From the NCBI GenBank assembly GCA_007571355.1, contig RKRO01000234.1, positions 1 to 5,710 of the forward strand: DNA of 5,710 bases. The letters are read 5' to 3'. The stretch comes from Candidatus Poribacteria bacterium (GTDB lineage: Bacteria > Poribacteria > WGA-4E > WGA-3G). The notes beneath the pieces are model-generated. The model was not told the origin of the DNA. It was given only the letters and a program-made list of their open reading frames with translations, and searched no databases. The translations under genes and the position numbers were made by a program. Shown here piece after piece: positions 1 to 5,353 of the stretch. Positions within the stretch are counted from its first letter, which is position 1. Each line of letters starts with the position of its first letter.

Positions 1-123
1 ACTTATAGGATAACATAAGGATGGAACAAAAACAATACACACAAAATATTAGGCTGCTGTGAAACAATATTTTACAAACCATTATTTAGCACAACTCGTG
101 GTGAATGGTAATTTCTATCAGGT
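1..123. other. AT-rich 3' flank without recognisable gene
   Basis: This stretch lies downstream of the propeller gene's stop codon. It is AT-rich. I see no open frame with a credible start, no tRNA or rRNA signature, and no strong hairpin followed by a T tract. The only pairing is a weak one, ACCATT at 78-83 with AATGGT at 104-109, with a 20-base loop. It is probably intergenic sequence. Confidence 0.5.
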
Positions 124-1089
124 TCAATCCGAGTTTTTGATTTCACCCCATGTAGCTGTTAGCAAATGCGGCTGTGGGGAAACAGATAAAGCCGATGGAT
201 CAAACCAATTGCCTACATAATTGTCGCCATCGTGCGTCAGTTGTATGGTGGCACGAGTTAACAAATTGATTTTGAAGATTTGAGTCCCGTTTCCTGTTGC
301 TTGTGAATAAACCAGTTCGTCACCAGATGGCGACCAAGTGGGTCTGAGTGCCAGTACGTCGACAATTTGCTGAAGGCCACTCCCATCGCGATTGACGATG
401 AATATGGTCTGTTGGTGATGTTCTGGTCTATACCAAACAAAGGCAATTTTGTTGTGAACGGGTGACCACGCCGGTTGATACATTCTTGGGAAATCCTCTG
501 GCAGGAATGTCTGTTGCTTGCGGGTGTTTAGGTTGATAAATCGGATTTGGCGACTCGCCCAAAACAATTCGTCTCTTACAACATAAGCGATTTCTGTTCC
601 ATCTGGGGACCAGACAGATTCTTCAGCATACGCTTTTTCCATCACTTCAACGATGCGGGTTACCGATGTGCCATCTGCCCTGGCGGTATAGATGTTTAAA
701 ACTTTAGCATCATGGTCAAGTTGAGAATAAGCGATTTTTTTCCCATCAGGGGACCAAGCGGGGTGGTCTCTGTATGCGGGTGCTGTGCGGAACACGGGGT
801 GCTCGCCCTGCCCATCGGCGCGCATAATATAGAGATCAAGTTCTCCACTTCGACCAGAGACAAAAAGAATCTCTTCTCCGGTGGGTGAGAATACTGGACG
901 GAAATCCGATGCGCGGTGATTGGTTAATCTGACCTGTTGACTGCCATCGGGATTCATCATATAAATGTCCGAGTTGCCGTTCCGATTGGACGAAAACACA
1001 ATCTTCTCAGTCGTGAGCGGTTTCGCAGAGACAGAAAACAGCAACCCTAAACTTAAGCAATACAAACAGAAAACACGTAACAGTTTCAT
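124..1089 (-). CDS. Secreted TolB/WD40-like beta-propeller (PD40 repeats) protein
   Basis: The 321-aa protein starts at ATG 1089, preceded by AAAGGG at a 9-base spacing. Residues 1-22 form a signal peptide: KxxR near the start, a Leu/Phe/Val-rich core, and a likely cut after VSA. No lipobox is seen, so it should be a soluble exported or periplasmic protein. The mature part is a string of PD40 blades: IVFSSNRNGNSDIYMMNPDG, then FSPTGEEILF, WSPDGKKIAY, WSPDGTEIAY, WSPVHNKIAF and WSPSGDELVY. This is about six blades, the layout of the TolB C-terminal domain and of DPP6-like propellers. The N-terminal TolB anticodon-like domain is absent, and no tol-pal genes are nearby, so it is not tolB itself. 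No catalytic domain is attached. Such propellers usually bind proteins or ligands; the partner is unknown. A tail after the last blade (WFDPSALSVSPQP...TWGEIK) is not a blade. It appears to be its own transcription unit under the sigma-54 promoter upstream. Confidence 0.85.
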   Translation of the reverse strand: MKLLRVFCLYCLSLGLLFSVSAKPLTTEKIVFSSNRNGNSDIYMMNPDGSQQVRLTNHRASDFRPVFSPTGEEILFVSGRSGELDLYIMRADGQGEHPVFRTAPAYRDHPAWSPDGKKIAYSQLDHDAKVLNIYTARADGTSVTRIVEVMEKAYAEESVWSPDGTEIAYVVRDELFWASRQIRFINLNTRKQQTFLPEDFPRMYQPAWSPVHNKIAFVWYRPEHHQQTIFIVNRDGSGLQQIVDVLALRPTWSPSGDELVYSQATGNGTQIFKINLLTRATIQLTHDGDNYVGNWFDPSALSVSPQPHLLTATWGEIKNSD

Positions 1090-1098
1090 GGCAAATTT

Positions 1099-1104
1099 CC
1101 CTTT
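1099..1104 (-). promoter_or_regulatory. Ribosome binding site of the propeller gene
   Basis: AAAGGG on the minus strand lies 9 bases before ATG 1089. It falls inside the short leader predicted from the sigma-54 promoter and supports the chosen start. Confidence 0.6.
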
Positions 1105-1126
1105 AAAGTTATGTTGTCAGATAGAT

Positions 1127-1143
1127 AGCAATTTTCGTGCCAA
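1127..1143 (-). promoter_or_regulatory. Sigma-54 (RpoN) -24/-12 promoter
   Basis: The minus strand reads TTGGCACG-AAAA-TTGCT. This matches the RpoN consensus TGGCACG-N4-TTGC(A/T) at every defined position, with the GG (1141-1140) and GC (1129-1128) separated by exactly ten bases. Counting 12 bases from the GC places the transcription start near 1116. That leaves a leader of about 27 bases containing the AAAGGG Shine-Dalgarno before ATG 1089. The match, spacing and position relative to the gene agree. Sigma-54 promoters need an AAA+ enhancer-binding activator, and candidate sites for one lie upstream at 1204-1252. Confidence 0.8.
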
Positions 1144-1203
1144 AGTAAAGTAATGGATAAAATAAGAAATAGTGCGGTTTTAGGGTGTCGGCGTGGATAC
1201 TGA

Positions 1204-1222
1204 CTGCACGAAATGGGGCAAA
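1204..1222. promoter_or_regulatory. Candidate enhancer-binding activator site, promoter-proximal copy
   Basis: On the plus strand this reads CTGCAC-GAAATG-GGGCAAA. It is an imperfect palindrome of the form TGCAC-N6-GNGCA, with one mismatch in the right arm. It lies at about -88 to -106 from the predicted sigma-54 start, which is the usual range for upstream activating sequences. It shares 14 of 19 bases with the copy at 1234-1252. It resembles NtrC sites (TGCAC-N7-GTGCA), but the spacer is one base shorter. Confidence 0.5.
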
Positions 1223-1233
1223 GGGTGTGAGGG

Positions 1234-1252
1234 CTGCACCGATTCGTGCAAA
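1234..1252. promoter_or_regulatory. Candidate enhancer-binding activator site, promoter-distal copy
   Basis: On the plus strand this reads CTGCAC-CGATTC-GTGCAAA. The arms TGCAC and GTGCA are perfectly inverted. It lies at about -118 to -136 from the predicted start and 30 bp (about three helical turns) from the proximal copy. The same arms, spacer length and flanking AA in both copies suggest a paired binding site for one dimeric activator. The activator's identity is not known. Confidence 0.5.
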
Positions 1253-1272
1253 TAGAGGAGAGGAAACGCAAG

Positions 1273-1300
1273 CATGGGACAGCCTCTCTGCTGTCCCATG
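1273..1300 (-). terminator. Hairpin after the ATP-grasp operon, possible terminator
   Basis: A perfect 11-bp stem (CATGGGACAGC at 1273-1283 pairing with 1290-1300) encloses a six-base loop. It sits about 30 bases past the ligase stop codon, where an operon terminator is expected. On the minus strand only a weak pyrimidine run (CTTGCGTTTCCTCT) follows, not a clear T tract. It could instead be an RNA-stabilising hairpin or a dispersed palindrome. Confidence 0.5.
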
Positions 1301-1331
1301 AGGAAATGGGGGTGTTTTTTAGTTTTAGGTT

Positions 1332-2377
1332 TTACAAGACCGCCATCTCTATGTTATCAAAGTTGCGCCGGTAGTATTTCATGTATTGTACCTTTTTCTC
1401 AAGTGATTCGATAACAGCGATGTTAAAATTCACTTTTTCAAACCGTTGCGCGCTGCCTAAGCCCCCTGGGCTGAACACATTAATCTCTATGAGTTTGTCT
1501 CCGACAATGTCCAATCCGACCAAGAACATGCCGTCTTGCACCAATTTCGGACGCACCATTTCGACCAATTCTAAGGCCACATCGGTAATTTCCGCCTGCT
1601 GAAGTCTCCCACCGGCGTGAATATTACTTCTCATGTCCCCGCCCATACGGACGCGGCGGAATGCAGCGTATCTGTTTCGATAGCGTAACGGCTGCCCATT
1701 CAGAAGAAAGAGACGCATGTCCCCTTCTGCGGCCGCCGGGAGATATTCTTGTGCAATGACATAACCATCGCGGCTCACTGCATCTATCATCTGATTGATG
1801 TTAGGCAAATCATCAGGTCTAACGAGGAATACACTTTGTCCCCCGGAGCCTTGGAGCGGTTTCAAGACGATTGTTCCGCCTTGTTCTTGCGCGAAGGCTT
1901 TAATTTCATTATGGTTCCGCGTGATTAAGGTTCTCGGTCTGACTTCTTCAGGAAAAAGTTGGAAGTACATCTTATTAAGGGCTTTGGCAAGTCCGTTTGG
2001 GTCATTGAGTACGATGACTCCATGTCGCATGGCGACTCTCCCAAAAATAAGTCCTGCGTTTTGTGCCCAAGGTCTGGCAATTGCATCATCCGCTGGATTG
2101 TTGCGAAGCAACAAGATATCGAGTTCGTCAACGGTAATCCGTTCGACTTTTGCTCGCGTGCTTCGGAGGTCATTAAAGTAGGTTTCGTGGGATTTGTAAT
2201 TACTGCGGGGTACCATTCGAGCGGTGGCGTGGATATATTCATCTGGGTCGTAAGCGAGATCACCGACTTCTATTATCCATGCCTCGTGTCCCATGTTAAT
2301 CGCCTGCATTGCCAGTCGAGTTGTTGTGTACCCTGCCTGTTCAGTTTTCAGATCATTAATGAGGAATCCGATTTCAT
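1332..2377 (-). CDS. Glutathione-synthase-like ATP-grasp ligase (start frameshifted)
   Basis: This is an ATP-grasp ligase of the GshB/RimK type, which activates a carboxylate with ATP and joins it to an amine. With one A restored in the start region, ATG 2377 gives a 348-aa protein beginning MKIGFLINDLKTEQAGYTTT, the N-terminal fold of this group. Visible motifs in restored numbering are NDPNGL (125-130), RPRTLI (147-152), VLKPLQGSGG with K173 for ATP binding, QEYLP with E211, GDMR (219-222), MRSNIHAGG with R250 and N252, and GLDIVGDKLIEINVFSPGG with D290, E298 and N300 as likely Mg-ATP ligands. All key residues are present, so the enzyme should be active if the start is intact. AAGGAG lies seven bases before ATG 2377. 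It is the last gene of the amidohydrolase-zincin-ligase operon. The substrate is not known: a true glutathione synthase is possible, but no gshA is in view and the neighbours argue for another peptide or amide product. As it stands in this sequence, the ligase frame is open upstream to 2777. Confidence 0.8.
2371..2377 (-). other. Frameshift site 2: missing A in the ligase start
   Basis: The minus strand reads ATGAAATCGG. The ligase family begins MKIGF, which needs ATG AAA ATC GGA. As written, ATG 2377 yields only nine codons before TGA. One additional A restores the ligase frame from this ATG. It also ends the upstream zincin frame at 2356, giving the short gene overlap typical of translationally coupled operons. 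Confidence 0.7.
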
Positions 2378-2384
2378 TGCTTTT

Positions 2385-2390
2385 CTCCTT
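2385..2390 (-). promoter_or_regulatory. Ribosome binding site of the ATP-grasp ligase
   Basis: AAGGAG on the minus strand, seven bases before ATG 2377, lies inside the end of the zincin coding region. It shows that the ligase has, or recently had, its own start rather than being the C-terminal half of a fusion protein. This decides the interpretation of the 1332-2777 frame. Confidence 0.7.
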
Positions 2391-2761
2391 TTGGGTTAAG
2401 TCGAGGACCGAAAGCCCTTGACGTAGTGATTTGAATTTCGCTGCTATATCTGGGTTTTCCATATATCTTGGGCGTAAAGGTGCGGGTTTTAGAACCTTGC
2501 GCCATTGGAGTTCTTGGATGATAGGGATATGCTCAGCCGCAATTTTTCCGACAAACAGTGGCTCGAGTGCCCCTCCGTTTTTGAGATAGGCTAACAGACC
2601 AACGAGCCCTCTGAGATAAACTGCATCCTTGGTTAAACTGCCACTCCGGTAGATTCTCATTGTGACACTAAATGCTGTGCGTTGCGTAAATCGGTATATC
2701 TCCTTGAGTGTGCGAAATGTCTCGACAAAAGAAGCCCCGTCTGTTAGGCAACGGGCAGCGA

Positions 2762-4351
2762 TTACACGTGCTGCCAAGAGTCTAGCCGCGGCAGGCTCAG
2801 TCCACCGACGAGGTATTCTGACAGAACAGCGAGGCCTTCTTGCATCTCTTCGTAACCTGCGAGTCCTGTATAGAGCATCTGGAAAGGCTGCGCCTGTCCA
2901 TTGAAATAGGTGAGTATATGCGTGCCGACTTCGTGTTGGATCAGGGCATCTGCGCGAGAAGCAGGGATCCCCGTTTTTTTTCCGATGAGCAAGTTTCCCT
3001 TGGACACCATAAGTCCCGAGTACATATCATCGCGTACCTCAACATTCGCGGAAAGTTCAGGTAATTGCTGCCGGTAATATTGAAGTTCCGCCGCAACACG
3101 CTCGGCAAAAGCTGCAGCATTCAATTGAATACTGGGAGTCTTCTCACGACTCCGAGCGGGTACCTGGGCTACTATTTGTTCAGCGAGTTCCAACAGGTCT
3201 GCGTCCACACTGCCGAAAAGTTGTAAGCTGCCGTGTAAGAACCGGGGGGTATCGATATGGCTTAACATCGTGAGTTGTATATCCAATTCATACCGTTTTT
3301 CCCGAAAGATATGTCCGAGTGTGGGATCCTCTATACTTTCAAGCCGCGTGTTCCAAAGTTTACGTTTGAGGATTGCAGCATCAAAGGGTTGCGGGCGATA
3401 GTAGAAAACAGGAGTACGTTCAAAATGTGAACGCCTGAATGATGCATACGCAGCTTCTGTGTTAATTGGTGTTACCTGTAGCAGCAGGTCAAAGGCGTTG
3501 CTAATTTCGGCAAGTTCTTTGTCTACTCTCCAAACTGCTTTCACGACTGCCCGACGCCCCAGGACGTGAAAGTGCGCTGGACGGTGTGTCGTCTGTGTCC
3601 GTGAAAATTGGAAAAAGGTCTTCTGCAACGCACCCGTGATTTCACGGGCGAGTGTCCTGCGAATTATTGGAAACACTTCATCTGTTTCAGACGAGCGATA
3701 AATGGGACGCACTTCAAGCCCAATGAGCGTGCATCCCATTTCCCTGAGCACCGCGGTTGGCAACAGTGCGGGTAGACCGAACGGGGCGACCTTTCGAGTG
3801 CTCACGATTTTAACAGCGGATTCCAGCTTGCGGACGCGCACAAGACGAAGAGCATCCGCTAAAGTTTCAACAGTTCCAGATGGATTCAGAGTCGGCTGTG
3901 TTGCAATTTTGAATTCGGGGGTTATCGGTAACGGGTCGGCATCAATATCGTTCTCACTTTTCTGCGTGCTCCAAACTTCGAAAATAAGAAAAGCCCCAAA
4001 CTCACGGGTTAATGTCCGAGCAATATTCCCGATCAGTTCGGACAGACTCTTGCGCATGCCTGTGTCGCTGGAAGCAATCAGATAGGAAGGTTGCCCCATC
4101 ACAAGACGTTCCGTGCCGGCATCCTCATATTTTAGCGGGGACCGATAAACGCAAAGAAACGGCAATTGCCGATCAATATGCAACCGCCCGCGATCCGGAA
4201 GCGTCCGGCGAATCCTCTTATTTTCAGCGATGCGCGCACACACCGTCTTAATGAATTGCTGGCTGATAGCCTTGGGGTGTTCACTCACTTTGCTGCCCTC
4301 CGGCAAGTAAAAATAGTTGACGGTTTCGGAAAACGCACTATCAACTGCCAT
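2762..4351 (-). CDS. DUF1704/MATCAP-type zinc carboxypeptidase-like protein (QEGLA motif), 3' end frameshifted
   Basis: This 529-residue frame belongs to the family annotated as flavohemoglobin expression-modulating QEGLA motif protein (DUF1704, PF08014). That family includes vertebrate MATCAP, a zinc enzyme that removes the C-terminal tyrosine of alpha-tubulin. Recognisable parts are RLHIDRQLPFLCVYR and GTERLVMGQPSYLIAS near the N-terminus, the metal-binding IQHEVGTHILTYFNG (H473, E474 and H478), and EEMQEGLAVLSEYLVGG (QEGLA at 504-508, likely supplying the third ligand). ATG 4351 is preferred because it falls four bases after the amidohydrolase stop; the TTG at 4381 would overlap that gene and has no better signal. 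The frame ends prematurely after PRL with an unrelated tail, DSWQHV. The rest of the family C-terminus continues in another frame from 2777. No signal peptide is seen, so it should be cytoplasmic. The bacterial substrate is unknown. The zinc-binding core is intact, but the C-terminal roughly 130 residues are lost as sequenced. Confidence 0.85.
   Translation of the reverse strand: MAVDSAFSETVNYFYLPEGSKVSEHPKAISQQFIKTVCARIAENKRIRRTLPDRGRLHIDRQLPFLCVYRSPLKYEDAGTERLVMGQPSYLIASSDTGMRKSLSELIGNIARTLTREFGAFLIFEVWSTQKSENDIDADPLPITPEFKIATQPTLNPSGTVETLADALRLVRVRKLESAVKIVSTRKVAPFGLPALLPTAVLREMGCTLIGLEVRPIYRSSETDEVFPIIRRTLAREITGALQKTFFQFSRTQTTHRPAHFHVLGRRAVVKAVWRVDKELAEISNAFDLLLQVTPINTEAAYASFRRSHFERTPVFYYRPQPFDAAILKRKLWNTRLESIEDPTLGHIFREKRYELDIQLTMLSHIDTPRFLHGSLQLFGSVDADLLELAEQIVAQVPARSREKTPSIQLNAAAFAERVAAELQYYRQQLPELSANVEVRDDMYSGLMVSKGNLLIGKKTGIPASRADALIQHEVGTHILTYFNGQAQPFQMLYTGLAGYEEMQEGLAVLSEYLVGGLSLPRLDSWQHV
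2778..2786 (-). other. Frameshift site 1 within the DUF1704 gene
   Basis: The minus strand reads CGG CTA GAC TCT TGG, giving PRLDSW and then a stop at 2762. Inserting one base after CTA gives CGG CTA NGA CTC TTG GCA, which reads PRL(R/G)LLAARV. This fits the family pattern PRLRLLAARV as I remember it. All conserved sequence on the far side is in the shifted frame, so one base is missing here. The site is not in a homopolymer. Confidence 0.7.
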
Positions 4352-4355
4352 AAAT

Positions 4356-5153
4356 TTAGCAGATCTCACGCAATTTGTCAAGTTCCGTTAGCACCCCTGG
4401 AAGCGTGGATTTTAGGGCTTGTTGAATAGCATAGATATTCGCCCTATCGGGTTCACCTGTCCACTCGTCCATGAAAAACTTTTTGAATTCGATGGCAAGT
4501 GCGCACCCCGAGTTTGGAAAGGATTCGTGAACCCAACGTGAGAATTGTCCCCCTCGGAATTTGACATTTTCCCTGACATCCAGATGTCTACCCAAAAAGT
4601 CGAAATTCCGGAGGTCCTCTATGAAACGCCGAATGAGCGGGCACCATTTTTCGTCAATCCCGGTTCCTGTACCGATATTGACTTCTGGGTTCCCTGCTGG
4701 GTCTGCTGGCGGGAGACCAACCCCATCGCGCCGGTGATTATATGAGTGTAGATCGAACACAACGAAGTGTTTAAAGTCCCGCGTCACATCTGCCAACACA
4801 GTTTGGACTTCCGTATAGAAGGTATCGTAGGCTGCCAAAGACCTGCCAATAGGACCGGCATCTGGCGGCTCCTTCCAGACCTGGAGCCCCCAAGCATCTG
4901 CAGGCTTAATGTAGACTGCTTTTTCACGCGGGCGGTTTAAATCCACTTCAAACCGGGAATGCAAGCCAATAATTCGCGTCTCCGCAATCTCTGTCCAGAG
5001 CCCGGTAAATGGATCTTCTTCTCGGAGCCTTTCTGCCTCGGTTAACGCCAGGTTTTCTGATACTTCTTCGCGTACTTGATGTCCATCATGGATCGCCGCT
5101 GTGACAATAGGACTTTGACCTTTCGTTATTTTCCATATAGCCTGTTGCGTCAT
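4356..5153 (-). CDS. N-formylglutamate amidohydrolase-like protein (FGase, PF05013)
   Basis: The 265-aa protein starts at ATG 5153, nine bases after AGGAGG; the upstream TTG at 5177 would include that ribosome site and is rejected. Family members are zinc hydrolases that remove the formyl group of N-formylglutamate or cleave related amides. Visible motifs are AAIHDGH (H22 and H25, likely metal-binding), the DPFTG region (47-51), SRFEVDLNR (66-74), VVFDLHSYNHRR with D134 and H136, and ALAIEFKKFFMDEW with E222 as a probable catalytic acid. Length is normal for the family. No histidine-degradation (hut) genes are present. Instead it is the first gene of an operon with a DUF1704 zincin and an ATP-grasp ligase, so its substrate is probably an N-acyl or amide compound of that pathway rather than a histidine breakdown product. 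No signal peptide is seen; it should act in the cytoplasm. Confidence 0.85.
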   Translation of the reverse strand: MTQQAIWKITKGQSPIVTAAIHDGHQVREEVSENLALTEAERLREEDPFTGLWTEIAETRIIGLHSRFEVDLNRPREKAVYIKPADAWGLQVWKEPPDAGPIGRSLAAYDTFYTEVQTVLADVTRDFKHFVVFDLHSYNHRRDGVGLPPADPAGNPEVNIGTGTGIDEKWCPLIRRFIEDLRNFDFLGRHLDVRENVKFRGGQFSRWVHESFPNSGCALAIEFKKFFMDEWTGEPDRANIYAIQQALKSTLPGVLTELDKLREIC

Positions 5154-5162
5154 ACTTCTGTC

Positions 5163-5168
5163 CCTCCT
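5163..5168 (-). promoter_or_regulatory. Ribosome binding site of the amidohydrolase
   Basis: A full AGGAGG on the minus strand lies nine bases before ATG 5153. It is the strongest ribosome site in the window and decides the start of the operon's first gene. Confidence 0.75.
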
Positions 5169-5193
5169 ATTTCGCAATTCCGACGGTGAAACC

Positions 5194-5216
5194 TATCAAA
5201 TAACGTGAGTTTGATA
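5194..5216. repeat. Inverted repeat upstream of the operon, possible operator
   Basis: TATCAAA at 5194-5200 is exactly inverted at 5210-5216, with a nine-base centre. It lies 41-63 bases before ATG 5153, where a promoter or operator would be expected. Only a weak promoter is visible on the minus strand (TTATCA, 16 bases, TAGGTT), and the inverted repeat overlaps it. An operator role is inferred from position alone. Confidence 0.3.
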
Positions 5217-5223
5217 AATGTTG

Positions 5224-5238
5224 GACGTATGTAACGTC
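5224..5238. repeat. Short inverted repeat GACGT-N5-ACGTC
   Basis: Five-base arms at 5224-5228 and 5234-5238 surround ATGTA. It lies between the other two inverted repeats in the gap ahead of the amidohydrolase operon. It is short enough to arise by chance, but its position would suit a regulator site. Confidence 0.25.
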
Positions 5239-5262
5239 TACTGTTAATTGATGTCCTATCCT

Positions 5263-5284
5263 GCACAAACTATGAAGTTTGTGC
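5263..5284. repeat. Perfect 9-bp hairpin after the cyclase gene
   Basis: GCACAAACT at 5263-5271 pairs exactly with AGTTTGTGC at 5276-5284 around a four-base loop. It lies about 70 bases past the cyclase stop codon. On the minus strand no T tract follows (AGGATAGG), so it is not a standard intrinsic terminator. It could be a copy of a dispersed palindromic repeat or a structure in the transcript end. Confidence 0.45.
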
Positions 5285-5353
5285 GACAATTCACGTTTCT
5301 GTGCTGCGAAAATAGGCCCCGTAATACATCCGAAATGATTAATCAAACTGGCG

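Larger units (their letters stand above)
2356..2777 (-). pseudogene. C-terminal part of the DUF1704 zincin, out of frame with its N-terminal part
   Basis: From TTG 2777 the frame reads LAARVIAARCLTDGASFVET, then MRIYRSGSLTKDAVYLRGLV and further to LRPRYMENPD and QGLSVLDL. This is the helical C-terminus of the DUF1704 (QEGLA-motif) family, expected to follow directly on the segment ending YLVGGLSLPRL. No Shine-Dalgarno supports a separate start at the TTG. In the sequence as given it continues in frame into the ligase, producing an apparent 481-aa protein (1332-2777). If the base missing at 2371-2377 is restored, this frame instead stops at TAA 2358-2356, and the full zincin is 665 aa. Confidence 0.7.

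Noticed and set aside
21..62. Short plus-strand frame starting at ATG 21
   Set aside because: Only 13 codons, AT-rich, and no supporting context.
1204..1252. Classical NtrC binding sites
   Set aside because: The arms match TGCAC/GTGCA, but both copies have a six-base centre where NtrC sites have seven, so I call them only NtrC-like enhancer sites.
1086..1271. Minus-strand 61-codon open frame upstream of the propeller gene
   Set aside because: It covers the sigma-54 promoter and enhancer-like sites, has no recognisable protein features, and its end overlaps the propeller start.
1795..2399. Plus-strand open frames opposite the ligase and zincin
   Set aside because: They are antisense to clearly conserved protein motifs, overlap each other and show low-complexity composition without any domain; they are shadows.
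1332..2777. A single 481-aa natural fusion of a DUF1704 tail with an ATP-grasp ligase
   Set aside because: The ligase has its own AAGGAG and ATG at the family start position, one base out of frame, and the DUF1704 part lacks its own start signal. Two one-base losses explain the frame better than a real fusion.
2371..2786. Programmed ribosomal frameshifting at both sites
   Set aside because: Neither place has a heptameric slippery sequence of the X XXY YYZ type, and no clear downstream stimulator structure was seen. A slip at the AAA codon after ATG 2377 would give MKIGF, but a three-A run is a poor slippery site.
2762..4381. TTG start at 4381 for the zincin
   Set aside because: It would overlap the amidohydrolase by 26 bases without a ribosome site. 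ATG 4351, four bases past the previous stop, is the natural coupled start.
4356..5177. TTG start at 5177 for the amidohydrolase
   Set aside because: The eight additional residues would be encoded across the AGGAGG ribosome site that serves ATG 5153.
5154..5353. Sigma-54 or strong sigma-70 promoter, or riboswitch, ahead of the amidohydrolase operon
   Set aside because: I found no GG-N10-GC with TGGCA/TTGC, only a weak -35/-10 pair, and no recognisable riboswitch core.
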